Notes: generated from the sequence alone by a model not told the origin. A stretch of DNA of 64,000 bases from Adhaeribacter radiodurans (GCF_014075995.1 NZ_CP055153.1:4154001-4218000), one strand, 5' to 3'; shown: positions 9,755 through 23,059, counted from the first letter of the stretch. A program made the numbers and translations.

Positions 9755-9899
9755 ATTGTTCGGCTTACTGGTTAAGTAAGCGAAGCTGCCTGGGCAGCTT
9801 TGATAATGGCTAAAGTCTTATTCACTAGCACCACGTGCTAGCGTAACATAAATGGGCAAGAGAAAACGCTACCGTGGACTGGAAGTAAACAGGGTTTTT

Positions 9900-12791
<2,892 letters not shown>

Positions 12792-12977
12792 AAAAAATTT
12801 ACTCTTTACTCGTATTTACAGTCTACTCTAGTTTTTCTCTTGCCATTATGTCAAAGAACTTTATCTTAGGCGTTAGTTGCTCGCTTGTGGGTCGATGGGA
12901 TACATCGGCCAGCCAAACAAAAAATCCTAAGTTTAGTAGTAAAGACCTGTTGCCTTTACTGAGGTACTATTTAAGTG

Positions 12978-13051
12978 TGGAGAATAACGGAGTCGAACCG
13001 TTGACCTCCTGCGTGCAAAGCAGGCGCTCTAGCCAGCTGAGCTAATCCCCC
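12978..13051 (-). tRNA. tRNA-Ala (anticodon TGC)
   Basis: 74 nt, minus strand, GGGGGATTAGCTCAGCTGG... with loop TTTGCAC giving anticodon TGC and T-arm GGTTCGACTCC. The seven-pair acceptor stem includes two G-U pairs. CCA is not encoded (ACAC follows). Second of two spacer tRNAs, 186 bases before 23S. Confidence 0.96.
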
Positions 13052-13057
13052 ATGTGC

Positions 13058-13134
13058 TGGTGGGCCTGCCTGGACTCGAACCAGGGACCTCTACATTATC
13101 AGTGTAGCGCTCTAACCACCTGAGCTACAAGCCC
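13058..13134 (-). tRNA. tRNA-Ile (anticodon GAT)
   Basis: 77 nt including an encoded CCA, minus strand, GGGCTTGTAGCTCAGGTGG... with anticodon loop CTGATAA (GAT) and T-arm GGTTCGAGTCC. It lies six bases before tRNA-Ala in the 16S-23S spacer, the canonical Ile-Ala order. Confidence 0.96.
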
Positions 13135-13340
13135 TCATTCTTCAGTTGAGTTGCATGCTCCGGCTTTCTTAAGCTTGAAGTCCTTCTTTCTTGTCCTTGC
13201 CCGCTCTCGTTTGCTTCTCAAGCTTACACGCAGCTATGATGCCACTTCTTTTTTTCCTGACTACTAACCAGTCGTTAGTAGCAATAAGGTTTGAATAAGA
13301 GAGAGAGAATAGCTAACCGGTTAGAGTAACCATCAGCTCC

Positions 13341-14863
<1,523 letters not shown>

Positions 14864-15123
14864 AGAATATAATTTGTGAGTATCACTACTCAAATTTGTC
14901 TCGCTGGATGGTTACCTGCTCTTTTAACATAAGACCCTCTCACCATCAAGATGAGATGTAGCACTTATGCGGTTTGCTATTCTCTTTTCTCACTCATTCA
15001 AAGAACTTTTGTAAACCTGTCGTTTACTTAGGCAACCTTCTTAACTGCTCATTAAGCAAGATTATTTTCTCTCTTTTTCCCGTCTTTTCTCTTTTGAAAA
15101 AACCTTGTTTCGTTTTGGGAGTG

Positions 15124-15155
15124 CAAAGGTCAACATCTTTTTCCTTCTTTCCAAA
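15124..15155 (-). promoter_or_regulatory. rrn promoter P3 (proximal)
   Basis: Minus-strand TTTG (15152-15155), 20-base spacer, GACCTTTG (15124-15131), one base off consensus. Start expected near 15118, about 255 bases before 16S. Confidence 0.7.
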
Positions 15156-15297
15156 TCTGAAAGTAAAAATTTTAATCTTTTTTTTTCACTCCCCTATTTC
15201 CTCCTCCCTCTCTCCGAAAACTACCTCTTCGCTCCTTCAAACGAAAAGGCTTTCCTGCCTGCTTTTCTTGCCTCAACCTGCTGTCGATTTGGGAGGG

Positions 15298-15329
15298 CAA
15301 AAGTCCGAATCTTTTCTCAAACCTCCAAA
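15298..15329 (-). promoter_or_regulatory. rrn promoter P2
   Basis: Minus-strand TTTG (15326-15329), 20-base spacer, GACTTTTG (15298-15305), one base off the -7 consensus. It sits in a sequence block clearly related to that around P3. Confidence 0.7.
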
Positions 15330-15395
15330 CTTTAAGGAAACTTTTTTTTCGAAATTTACCGGGCTTTAATCGGCGCTTTTCGCCGAAACAGAAGA

Positions 15396-15427
15396 CAAAA
15401 GTACGAGCCTTTCCCCGCTTGCGCAAA
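15396..15427 (-). promoter_or_regulatory. rrn promoter P1 (distal)
   Basis: Minus-strand TTTG (15424-15427), 20-base spacer, TACTTTTG (15396-15403): a full match to the Bacteroidota -33/-7 consensus TTTG-N19-20-TAnnTTTG. Start expected near 15390, about 530 bases before 16S. Confidence 0.8.
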
Positions 15428-15772
15428 CTTTCTGCTCACTTTATTTTACCCCCCTTATGGGTCCCTACTTTTTATCGGAGTAGAACCCCGGTCCAGCCGG
15501 CTACCAGACTCTTCTTTTTCTTTTCGGGCTCGCCTCCCGCCCATGCTTTTGGCCGAAGAAAAAAAGGAAACTTATCTCCCCCTTTTTCGTTGCGGTGCAC
15601 AAAGGTAACACTTCCCCCGCCGCTTTTCCTAATACCAACCCCCATTTTCCCTCGCCCCCGGCCTAACTCCCTGATTCCCCCTAAGAAAAAATTTCTCCTA
15701 AACCTCTAACTCGTTCCTAATCACGAACGGCGTACCTGCCTTAGTAAGAGTTCAACTATTTTCAACAAACGT

Positions 15773-16282
15773 TTACGCTTTCGGCTTTTTATAGAGGGGT
15801 ACCGTGCTACACGCCTCCCCGTACATGATACTACTCGCTACCGGCAGTAATCTATGCATGATTTCTACATAAGCAAAGGTTGAAACTTGTTTATCGCCAC
15901 AGCCTTTTATCACCAATTTAGCATTTCGATAATCTTCGGGATTTATTTTGCTTATTGCTTCCTGAAAAAGAGTTTGCTCTAAATCTTCTAAACTTCCAAA
16001 AACGTACCGGTGAGCAAACTTTTCTAGTTTACCGGCTAATAACATATAAGCCCAGGTTGGAACAATTGCATCAGCGGAGTTAATAATAGCTACATTTGTT
16101 CCATTATAAACCGACCAATCGTTTTCTTTGATAAAGGCGCGAAAATCTTTTTCCTTTAAAATGAGCTCCATAAAAAGATTTTCTTTTATATCGTATACCA
16201 CCCGTTCGCCCGGATGGATAAACTCTTCTAAGTTTAAGGTTATAAGCGAGCTCTCGGCAACCTTATTAATTATAGCATCCAT
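15773..16282 (-). CDS. DUF2480 family protein
   Basis: 169 residues, beginning MDAIINKVAESSLITLNLEEF and containing CGDKQVSTFAYVEIMHRL and MYGEACSTVPLYK, which I recognise as the DUF2480 family found almost only in Bacteroidota. No membrane segment or signal peptide; two conserved Cys (in GCGDK and EACST) may matter. Function is unknown. It follows tsaB by 17 bases and is probably in its operon. Confidence 0.8.
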   Translation of the reverse strand: MDAIINKVAESSLITLNLEEFIHPGERVVYDIKENLFMELILKEKDFRAFIKENDWSVYNGTNVAIINSADAIVPTWAYMLLAGKLEKFAHRYVFGSLEDLEQTLFQEAISKINPEDYRNAKLVIKGCGDKQVSTFAYVEIMHRLLPVASSIMYGEACSTVPLYKKPKA

Positions 16283-16299
16283 TCTACTTTCAAATCAAA

Positions 16300-16989
16300 T
16301 TAACTTTTATTACTTGCTGTAATATAAACCTCTTTTAAGTAAAATGGTTCGTAATAGGCCACATCTTCAAACTGCTGGTTTATATATTTGTGGTAAGCAA
16401 GTGCCCCAACGGGTTTAGCAGATAGAGACACTTTTGAGTTAAACAGAGCTTGCGACGAATTCTCTATTAATTTTTGAAACTTATCAGCGCCGCTACCAAG
16501 AAAAATTACCGGATTTTGAGACGTAAAATCTTCGAAAGACTTATTTGTTAAGATTATTGGACTAACCGGAAGCAATTCTTGCAGATCACTGTTAAGTACG
16601 CAACTATAAACTTCCATTCTTCGGGCATCCAGCATAGGACAATACAAGTAATTCTCAGGATTTGGAGTTACTTGTATTAGACTGTAAGCTAATGCATGCA
16701 AAGTGGATATTTCTATTAAAGGAATATCTAAGGAATAACACAAACCTTTTGCCATAGCACTGCCAATGCGTAAACCGGTATAAGAACCTGGCCCTCCCGA
16801 TACCGCAACGGCGGATAAATCCTGAAGAGTAAGACCACAGTTTTCTAGTAATTGACTTATTATAACGGTTGTATGCGAAGAATGAGATTTTTCTAACTGT
16901 AATTCAGTAAGAGCTAAAAACTCCTGATTTTGATATAAAGCAACGGAACAAATTGTAGAAGATGTTTCGAGCGCCAGAATAAGTGCCAT
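16300..16989 (-). CDS. tsaB: tRNA threonylcarbamoyladenosine biosynthesis protein TsaB
   Basis: 229 residues from ATG 16989 (MALILALETSSTICSVAL); upstream in-frame codons would overlap the promoter and are not used. The ASKHA-fold motif SGGPGSYTGLRIGSAMAKGL is diagnostic of TsaB, the non-catalytic partner that supports TsaD in making t6A at position 37 of ANN-reading tRNAs. Usual length. A perfect promoter stands 35-66 bases upstream. Cotranscribed with DUF2480 downstream. Confidence 0.94.
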   Translation of the reverse strand: MALILALETSSTICSVALYQNQEFLALTELQLEKSHSSHTTVIISQLLENCGLTLQDLSAVAVSGGPGSYTGLRIGSAMAKGLCYSLDIPLIEISTLHALAYSLIQVTPNPENYLYCPMLDARRMEVYSCVLNSDLQELLPVSPIILTNKSFEDFTSQNPVIFLGSGADKFQKLIENSSQALFNSKVSLSAKPVGALAYHKYINQQFEDVAYYEPFYLKEVYITASNKS

Positions 16990-17023
16990 GAAGTGACTTA
17001 TTTGCGTAAAAAATAATTTTACA

Positions 17024-17055
17024 CAAAGATACATTTGCTAAAGGAAGTAACCAAA
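17024..17055 (-). promoter_or_regulatory. tsaB promoter
   Basis: Minus-strand TTTG (17052-17055), 20-base spacer, TATCTTTG (17024-17031): exact Bacteroidota consensus. Predicted start near 17018 gives a ~29-base leader to ATG 16989 and supports that start. Confidence 0.8.
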
Positions 17056-17189
17056 GCAACACTCTACCACTTTAAAGCTATAGTTTATATCGTTTGGTTA
17101 TCGCGACTAAAATTACTGTAGTAGCTTCGACCTTTATTCTAGAATTATTTAGTAAAAATAAAATTACTTTATAGGATTAACTATTCAAT

Positions 17190-17981
17190 CTAAGCGCTTG
17201 CTTGAACATGTTTAGAAGACATAATAGTATAAACCGGCGTTTCTTCATAACGGGAGGCCACCACTACTTCGGTGCCATCGGCATTACGATCAAATAATTC
17301 TTTTACTAACTTAGGACAGTTATTATTTTTAGAAAGATGGGACAACAATACATGGCTCATAAAGGGAGGCTTGTATCCGGCGAATAAATCTAAAGCTTGT
17401 TTGTTAGACAAATGGCCTTTGGGGCTACGAATTCTGTTTTTTAAATAATAAGGATAATAACCATTATCCAGAAGTTCATCATCGTAGTTGGCCTCCAGAA
17501 AAGCAGCGTGGCATTGCTTAAAATGATGAATAACGTGTTCGCAGGCAAAACCAATATCCGTAAATACCCCTACTTTAATATCCTGAAAGGTAATTAAAAA
17601 GCTATGCGGATCAGAGGCATCATGTGATTTTGGGAAAGCGGTAATTGAAAGTTCGCCTATTGAAATAGAATCATACCCTTTTAACGGGATAGTGTAAAAC
17701 TGTTCGGTCCCTAACCTAGAATTAAGTAAAGTAGCAGGGGTAATAAAAACGGGTAAATGATATTTTCGGGCCAGGACCGATAAACCCCGGATATGATCGG
17801 AATGCTCGTGAGAGATAAAAATGGCTTTTACTTTACTCATGGACAAGCCCAAACGGCACATCCGCTTTTCGGTTTCACGGCATGAAATACCTGCATCTAC
17901 TAAAATGGCATCCTGGTCATTACCCACATAGTAGCAGTTACCATTACTTCCGGAGTTTAAAGAGGTAATAAATAAAGACAT
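17190..17981 (-). CDS. MBL-fold metallo-hydrolase (YycJ/WalJ-like)
   Basis: 263 residues. Metal motif ISHEHSDHIRG (HxHxDH) near residue 55, preceded by LVDAGISCRETEKRM, with further His in FPKSHD and HLSKNN. The opening FITSLNSGSNGNCYYVG is characteristic of the YycJ/WalJ branch, described as DNA-processing or cell-cycle-linked nuclease-like proteins in Firmicutes; exact role here is not known. Cytoplasmic. A TACCTTTG -7 box lies at 18029-18036 upstream (minus strand) but with a poor -33 element. Confidence 0.88.
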   Translation of the reverse strand: MSLFITSLNSGSNGNCYYVGNDQDAILVDAGISCRETEKRMCRLGLSMSKVKAIFISHEHSDHIRGLSVLARKYHLPVFITPATLLNSRLGTEQFYTIPLKGYDSISIGELSITAFPKSHDASDPHSFLITFQDIKVGVFTDIGFACEHVIHHFKQCHAAFLEANYDDELLDNGYYPYYLKNRIRSPKGHLSNKQALDLFAGYKPPFMSHVLLSHLSKNNNCPKLVKELFDRNADGTEVVVASRYEETPVYTIMSSKHVQASA

Positions 17982-18061
17982 AAAATGTATAAAAATGGCT
18001 TTGCCGATTAATTCAGCTTATTTGTAAACAAAGGTAGGTTAGTATAAGAAAACATACCTAT

Positions 18062-18442
18062 TTAATCTTCATAAAAATCCTGAAGGGCGCCAAAATAACT
18101 ACTATCCCAGCCCTCAACAATATCGTCATAATCTTCATCCGGAATATTGGTATGTCGTACTTCTACCGAGGTTCCTTGTTTATGGGGATGCAGCTTAATA
18201 GTAACAATAGATGATTCTGCTTGTTCCCCAAAGTACCATTCTTGTTCTATTTTTCGGCCTTCTTCAAAAGATATATTGCGGCCAACAATACTGCCGTCCC
18301 ATAACGAAAACTCCGAATCGGGTTCAGTAGACATCTCGGCTTTATCGCCGGTCCAGAGTTGTAAAGTTGCCGGATTGGTTAAAGCTGCATATACTTCTTC
18401 GGGAGCAGCTGATAAAATATAATATTTCTTAAAGTCTTTCAT
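18062..18442 (-). CDS. START-like / SRPBCC domain protein
   Basis: 126 residues. Begins FKKYYILSAAPEEVYAALTNP and contains LWTGDKAEMSTEPDSEFSLWDGSIVGRN and EQEWYFGEQAES, the AHSA1-like helix-grip fold. Acidic (ends DFYED). The fold binds hydrophobic ligands or client proteins; no specific role can be assigned. Its stop is followed on the minus strand by the MBL gene after ~80 bases. Confidence 0.82.
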   Translation of the reverse strand: MKDFKKYYILSAAPEEVYAALTNPATLQLWTGDKAEMSTEPDSEFSLWDGSIVGRNISFEEGRKIEQEWYFGEQAESSIVTIKLHPHKQGTSVEVRHTNIPDEDYDDIVEGWDSSYFGALQDFYED

Positions 18443-18479
18443 TAATCTGATAAACAGGATTAGTAAATTATTTGTGGCA

Positions 18480-19180
18480 CTACCATCCTAAAAATAACAT
18501 ACCCACTCCGCAAGATAGTATGGCAAAACCGACAATAGCGTGAATATAATTTTCCAGCTTGGCAGTATTAAAAAAGATACGCCATAGTAACCCAACAATA
18601 CCATAGCCACCATAGTTACTAAAGTAAAAAAAGTAAAAATACTTACCAATCAAATAATTCCCGATGTGGAATTTTGTGCGACCGGATACGAAAGTAACGG
18701 AATAAGTGGTTCGCGAGGGCCTAAGATAAAGATAATAAATAATACCCAGGGAGTAACTTTTTTCCGATCTTGTGGATACAAAATTTCGCCGGAACGATGC
18801 TCATACACGTAAACGGAACCACCGTCGTACGCATCGAAATGTTTATGAGGCCGGTTAAGATAGGCTTGTCGAATTCCCCAAAGAGTATAAATAATTCCGA
18901 AAGTTAGCAAACCCCAGCCAGCCAATCCACCCCTAACCTGCTCTAACCAGTTAAGTTTAGAAAGAGACCAGCCTAATGCAATACCCATCAGCCCTAGCAG
19001 AATGGAACTACCAACATGCCCCAGCCCACAGGCAACTGTACAAAAAATGGTTTTAGGTACCGACCAATTTCTGGCTTTAGATAAGGCTATAAACGGAATG
19101 TAATGATCCGGACCAGTAATAGTATGAATAAAGCTGATTGCAACTGCCGTAAATAATAGTAATTGAAAATCTGCATTCAT
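18480..19180 (-). pseudogene. UreH/HupE-like nickel transporter or TauE/SafE-type membrane protein, broken
   Basis: The first 176 codons encode a multi-spanning membrane protein (FIHTITGPDHYIPFIALSK, then four or more hydrophobic segments) resembling UreH/HupE-type exporters/importers found beside urease genes. The reading frame stops at a TGA (18650-18652) in place of what looks like a Gly codon, continues in frame as LVSIFTFFTLVTMVAM, then needs one extra T in the six-T run at 18570-18575 to reach the expected end (HAIVGFAILSCGVGM...FLGW, stop 18480-18482). Two lesions make it a pseudogene. It follows the broken ureD by ten bases, so it was part of the urease operon and may have supplied Ni. 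Confidence 0.75.
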
Positions 19181-19190
19181 AAATTAAAAT

Positions 19191-19877
19191 TTAAAAAACT
19201 ACAGTCTCTGCTTTTACGGCTTCAACTGTTTGAAGTAAAGCACTTATTTCTTGTAAACATTGAACAAGCTGCTCGCCGCTAGTACCCAGTATTCTGATTA
19301 ATAAACCATTAGCCGCTATCTGCGATACTCCACCCGTTAAATAAGTTTTATCAGCTAAATACTCGTAAATCAAATCTTATAGAGAATACTCTATTGTAAA
19401 GCCAGGCAGGTAGAGGAGGGTGCCTTCATGCGTAAATTGCTCCCATTGCCCAAGCATTTGCAAAGGGTTTTGATTCGGAGTAAGAAGCAACTGGTCTTTA
19501 AAAATTAAGCGATCATTGCGAAAAATCTCGGTAAAGGTATGTAAAAAAGTAAATTTAAATAACTCACCCGACAATTTGCGACCGCAGGTAATTATTACTC
19601 CCAAAACAAGGCTGGCTCTATCAGCCATATAAATACGATTGCAGTTACTAAAAAACGAATTTTCGTGGGGAACCATGGGATGAGGAATATAGTGCAAATG
19701 GCTATTGGTAGGTTTCCAACTATTGTTTGAGTACCACCCTTTTCCATCCGGAACAAGCGTTGATAAGATTGAGTTTGCAGGTGCAGCCGGCAATTTTCTT
19801 TTAAATCAATTTCGATTTGGTAAGGTAGTAAGGCCATACATGTTGGCGTATTTAATTTTGTTAATCTTCAGACTCAT
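19191..19877 (-). pseudogene. ureD: Urease accessory protein UreD, broken
   Basis: Fragments of UreD are spread over three frames: a start MSLKINKI at 19877, then LPYQIEIDLKENCRLHLQTQ (frame of 19837), then HYIPHPMVPH...RIYMADRASLVLG and CGRKLSGELF (frame of 19793), then a TAA at 19377-19379 and the C-terminal IYEYLADKTYLTGGVSQIA. The N-terminal ~40 residues before LPYQ appear deleted. Two frameshifts, one nonsense codon and a deletion: clearly dead. UreD (UreH) is a scaffold for loading nickel into urease. The ATG overlaps the ureB stop by four bases (ATGA), an old operon junction. Confidence 0.85.
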
Positions 19878-20248
19878 AATCCTTTGGTTTTAAAATTACC
19901 TTGGTGGGCTTTAGTAAGTCTTTGCTGCTTTTGTTCGGGTCCAGCGGTAGAACCATTTACTAAATTGTTCATGCCAAAAGCCTGTTTGTTTCCAGCTAGT
20001 TCTACCAAGGTAATTTTTTTCTCCTTACCCGGCTCGAACCGCACGGCTGTACCCGCCGGAATATTTAAGCGCATCCCAAAAGCTTTGTCCCGATCGAAAG
20101 CCATTAAAGGATTTACTTCAAAGAAATGGAAATGGGAGTCAATATGGACTGGCCGGTCACCGGTATTTACTACAATCAAAGTTTCGGTCCGGCGCCCAAA
20201 GTTCGCTTCCACTTCTCCCTTCGGGATAAAATATTCACCTGGAATCAT
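19874..20248 (-). CDS. ureB: Urease beta subunit UreB, intact in a decayed operon
   Basis: 124 residues, [16 protein letters not shown], then [24 protein letters not shown] and [17 protein letters not shown]: full-length UreB with no lesion. UreB is structural and needs UreA and UreC, neither of which is functional here (ureA is broken, ureC absent from the window). The C-terminus [21 protein letters not shown] is of normal style. It is therefore either a residual ORF awaiting decay or served by subunits elsewhere in the genome, which cannot be judged here. Confidence 0.88.
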   Translation of the reverse strand: MIPGEYFIPKGEVEANFGRRTETLIVVNTGDRPVHIDSHFHFFEVNPLMAFDRDKAFGMRLNIPAGTAVRFEPGKEKKITLVELAGNKQAFGMNNLVNGSTAGPEQKQQRLTKAHQGNFKTKGL

Positions 20249-20262
20249 AATTTTAAAATATT

Positions 20263-20565
20263 TTAGTGAATAGGATGATGTACGGTAACTAGTTTGGTGC
20301 CATCCGGAAAGGTAGCCTTTACCTGAATTTCTTCAATCATTTCCGGAATACCTTCCGTAACCTCATCGCGACCTAGAATAGTAGCTCAGTATTGCATTAA
20401 ATCGGCAATAGTCCGGCCATCACGGGCTGCTTCCTCTACCCGACTGCTAATTAGAGCAATAGCTTCGGGATAATTTAATTATAATCCACGAGCTTTTCGC
20501 TTTTCAGCTAATTCACCGGCCAAGAACAGTAATAATTCTTCGGTTTCGCGAGGTGTTAAATGCAG
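20263..20565 (-). pseudogene. ureA: Urease gamma subunit UreA, broken
   Basis: A 101-codon frame aligns end to end with UreA ([20 protein letters not shown] ... [20 protein letters not shown]) but has CTG instead of ATG at the start position (20563-20565), a TAA in ARGL-stop-LNYPE and a TGA in LMQY-stop-ATILG. All three are substitutions and no frame shift is present, so the decay is young. UreA forms the active trimer with UreB and UreC. Confidence 0.88.
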
Positions 20566-20927
20566 AAGGTAATAGATGAAATATGCATTAAAAATCAGCC
20601 AAACAAATTTACATTCAAAATAATTAAAAATATATTTTTTTAAGCAAATACCTTACAATTTAGGTCAATATCATTTTAATATACATATCTGATGTATATT
20701 AGCATTAAATTTTAACATGAAAATTTTAAATTACACGAAATTTATAAATAGTCGCTTATTTTTGCAACCTATAAAAATAAGTAACATATAATATACAAAC
20801 CTAATTTCTTTAAAAACATCACATTCTACAGACTCATATCACTTAAGTACTCTGTTAATGATTTACCGAGTTTTAAAAATTCACAATTTATTTCTCTAAA
20901 TATAGGCTTACCAATCATTTATAATAT
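20566..20927. other. AT-rich intergenic region
   Basis: Very AT-rich spacer between the divergent urease remnant and a rightward small gene. No gene or clear hairpin seen. Confidence 0.5.
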
Positions 20928-21245
20928 ATGAAACCACAGTTAATCGAAAATCAAATGGAAGAAATTACTATTAATATGATCGAAAAGCTGAAAGATGCCG
21001 AATCCAAAGACCAAATGTTAGCAATTGTTACCCAAAAGTTACAGACTTTAATTAGAAAGTTTGAAGACCGGATTTTTACTACTCAAACCCCTTCCCGGGA
21101 GTATCAAAGAGATAAAAATGCGAAAGAAGAAATCAGATATATAAAAGCCGTTTTGGAAGGCAACCGGGAGCACGAAGTTAGAAATCCGGAAAAGTTTAGC
21201 TTTATTAAACAACAACTGGAACAAGTTAGCTACCGTTTTGGCTAG
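20928..21245 (+). CDS. Small hypothetical helical protein
   Basis: 105 residues, highly charged and mostly alpha-helical by composition (MEEITINMIEKLKDAES, KLQTLIRKFEDRI, REYQRDKNAKEEIRYIKAVL). No signal peptide or membrane segment. I do not recognise a family. Likely monocistronic; a second small gene follows after 139 bases. Confidence 0.6.
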   Translation: MKPQLIENQMEEITINMIEKLKDAESKDQMLAIVTQKLQTLIRKFEDRIFTTQTPSREYQRDKNAKEEIRYIKAVLEGNREHEVRNPEKFSFIKQQLEQVSYRFG

Positions 21246-21384
21246 TTAAACTGCTTACCGGTTATTTATTATAAGTAAATAATTGCTTTTTATTCTCTCT
21301 TCCATTTGCTATATTATTTTTAGCTAGAAAAGAACCTCGCTTCTAATTGGTGCGTACAGTTTAATTCACTAAGCACTAATTAAG

Positions 21385-21762
21385 ATGGCACTAGCAGAAG
21401 AAGATAAACAAACTACTCCGAATAAACCCAAAAGTGTAAATTCGGACTATCACCAGGACCAGGCCAATGGAAACCAACCCGATCCGAGTGCTAAACGGAA
21501 CGTAGGCCCAGGTGGTGAAACCGAACGCAACGATCAAAAAGATTCTTTAGAAAACCTACATATCGGCGGTAACGAAGTTACTGGTTATGGCGCCAACGAC
21601 CCAGATAACAAAGAAGCATTTGCTCAAGGACCTGGGTTCGAGTTTGAGGGAAGTTACGATGAAATGGACGGTCAAACTAACGGAATCAGAGCGAATGATC
21701 AGCCTTTTGGCGCTACTGAAACCAAGCCCGAAGAAACCGATTCGGATTATAGCCGAATTTAA
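21385..21762 (+). CDS. Hypothetical acidic, probably disordered protein
   Basis: 125 residues rich in Asp, Glu, Asn, Pro, Gly and Gln with hardly any hydrophobic core (for example NGNQPDPSAKRNVGPGGETE and DNKEAFAQGPGFEFEGSYDE). Composition suggests an intrinsically disordered, perhaps stress-related, protein; that is inference. A strong terminator follows within 20 bases. No family recognised. Confidence 0.6.
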   Translation: MALAEEDKQTTPNKPKSVNSDYHQDQANGNQPDPSAKRNVGPGGETERNDQKDSLENLHIGGNEVTGYGANDPDNKEAFAQGPGFEFEGSYDEMDGQTNGIRANDQPFGATETKPEETDSDYSRI

Positions 21763-21783
21763 ACTTAGGAAATAAGATAAAAT

Positions 21784-21815
21784 AAAAGCAGCCGGTAAGT
21801 ATATCGGCTGCTTTT
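21784..21815. terminator. Bidirectional terminator
   Basis: AAAAGCAGCCG (21784-21794) pairs perfectly with CGGCTGCTTTT (21805-21815), followed by ATTTT, between two convergent genes. Confidence 0.85.
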
Positions 21816-21839
21816 ATTTTACAAAAAGTAAAAAATAAA

Positions 21840-22871
21840 TTAGAAGATATAGCGGATAGCACACCAAGGAATAATTTCCTGCTGCAATTGCTTGAACTCA
21901 GCAATGAGTTGGGCTTTTAACTGATGCTGGTACCGCACATTAATGCCACCAAACTGGCTGCGTTTGGTTTCTTGCGTTTCCGGGGTCCAGATTAAGGCTT
22001 CGGCTTTAGGGTTAATTGCTAAATTAGCCTGGTGCTGCCAGAAATTATGCGTCAGGAAAATAACCTCGCTGCTCATTTGTTCTTTTACTTTCGGGTGAAC
22101 TGTATGGTTTAACTGTTCAAACAACTCCCGATAATCTTCTTGCCAACCTTCGTAAACAATTACCGGCGAAAAGTTAACGTGCACTTCGTAACCAGCTTGG
22201 TAAAAATCGTTAATGGCGTAAATACGCTTTTCTATTGAATCGGTGCGTACGTCTACTAATTTGCTTACTTTATGAGGCAACAAGCTAAACCGAATACGCA
22301 CTTTCTGCTGCGGATCGTAAGTAAGTAATTCCGGATTCACAAATTTGGTTGCAAAAGTGGCAAATGCTTTAGGGTGGTGCCGGTAAAAATCAACGGCAAC
22401 CTTCACGTTATCGGAAATAGCGGCATCCACCGAAATATCGGAGTTACAACCAATGTCGTAAGTATAATACAAGCTATGCGTTTGGTTGGGCACTTTCGGC
22501 CAAACTTGCTTTCGGACGTGCTTGTCTACAGCGGCCAGAATTTCTTCGGTGTTGGTGAATAAGGTAATAGGGTTTACGGGTTTGTTGCGGTCAACGTAGC
22601 AATAGGCACACGCGCCCATACAACCATTAGCTAAGCTCGGCGAAATAAAATCGGAGCTACGGCCACTTTCTTTGCAAACTAAGGTTTTTAAACGACCTAA
22701 TACCAGTACTTCCGACTTCACCTGAAAATGATTACTTTCCAGCGCCGGCAACCGATTATGCTGCTGAATTGCCTGATGATTAGCCGCAGGATGCGAGAGA
22801 AGCGCCTTCTGACCACGCTCATTTAGCGCGTCGGGCGTGTAAAAAATGGTAGATGGTTGAAATGTCTGCAT
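21840..22871 (-). CDS. Spore-photoproduct-lyase-family radical SAM protein
   Basis: 343 residues. Radical SAM iron-sulfur motif GCMGACAYCYVDR near residue 83, then GCNSDISVDAAISDNV with a Cys placed like the hydrogen-donor Cys of SPL, and SPVIVYEGWQEDYRELFEQL like the SPL C-terminal region. It matches the SPL-like family seen in non-sporulating bacteria. It may reverse a UV lesion (spore photoproduct type) using SAM and light-independent radical chemistry; the true substrate outside spore formers is not settled. The paralogue lies 188 bases upstream on the same strand. Confidence 0.82.
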   Translation of the reverse strand: MQTFQPSTIFYTPDALNERGQKALLSHPAANHQAIQQHNRLPALESNHFQVKSEVLVLGRLKTLVCKESGRSSDFISPSLANGCMGACAYCYVDRNKPVNPITLFTNTEEILAAVDKHVRKQVWPKVPNQTHSLYYTYDIGCNSDISVDAAISDNVKVAVDFYRHHPKAFATFATKFVNPELLTYDPQQKVRIRFSLLPHKVSKLVDVRTDSIEKRIYAINDFYQAGYEVHVNFSPVIVYEGWQEDYRELFEQLNHTVHPKVKEQMSSEVIFLTHNFWQHQANLAINPKAEALIWTPETQETKRSQFGGINVRYQHQLKAQLIAEFKQLQQEIIPWCAIRYIF

Positions 22872-23030
22872 ACGTATTTATAACAGGTCAACCACTGGCA
22901 TGGTTCAACCCGGCACATAATAAACAAATTGATAATCAATTATTTACAACATTTCTTCTAATTTTATTAGGCTCTAAAAATCGAATATTTAACAAGTAAA
23001 ATCAAGGAATTTGCATCAGGTAAAAACAAA

Positions 23031-23054
23031 AAAGGCAGGTAATAACCTGCCTTT
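23031..23054 (-). terminator. Terminator after second SPL-like gene
   Basis: AAAGGCAGGT (23031-23040), loop, ACCTGCCTTT; on the minus strand followed by TTTTTGTTTTT. Directly after the stop of the 23060-24142 gene, so the two SPL genes are probably separate transcripts. Confidence 0.8.
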
Positions 23055-23059
23055 GCCTA

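Larger units (their letters stand above)
14864..15772 (-). promoter_or_regulatory. rRNA operon leader and upstream region
   Basis: 900 bases between DUF2480 and 16S. The proximal part (14903-14990) pairs with sequence beyond the 16S 3' end to make the processing stem. Farther up are three tandem promoters (listed separately). The stretch 15430-15710 is strongly purine-rich on the transcribed strand. A further TACCTTTG (-7 type box) lies at 15600-15607 without a good -33 element (TAGG), a possible fourth promoter. ORFs across this region are low-complexity and rejected. Confidence 0.7.

Noticed and set aside
14918-14930. BoxA-like TGCTCTTTTAACA near the 16S 5' end
   Set aside because: It is on the plus strand, opposite to rrn transcription, so it cannot act as a boxA here.
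14974-15709. Open frames of 76-131 codons on both strands in the rrn leader
   Set aside because: Composition is low-complexity (runs of Ser, Leu, Pro, Phe, Lys), they overlap promoters, and no family is seen.
19377-19793. Independent 138-residue protein
   Set aside because: Its first part is out-of-frame sequence and its second part is the middle of ureD; a pseudogene fragment.
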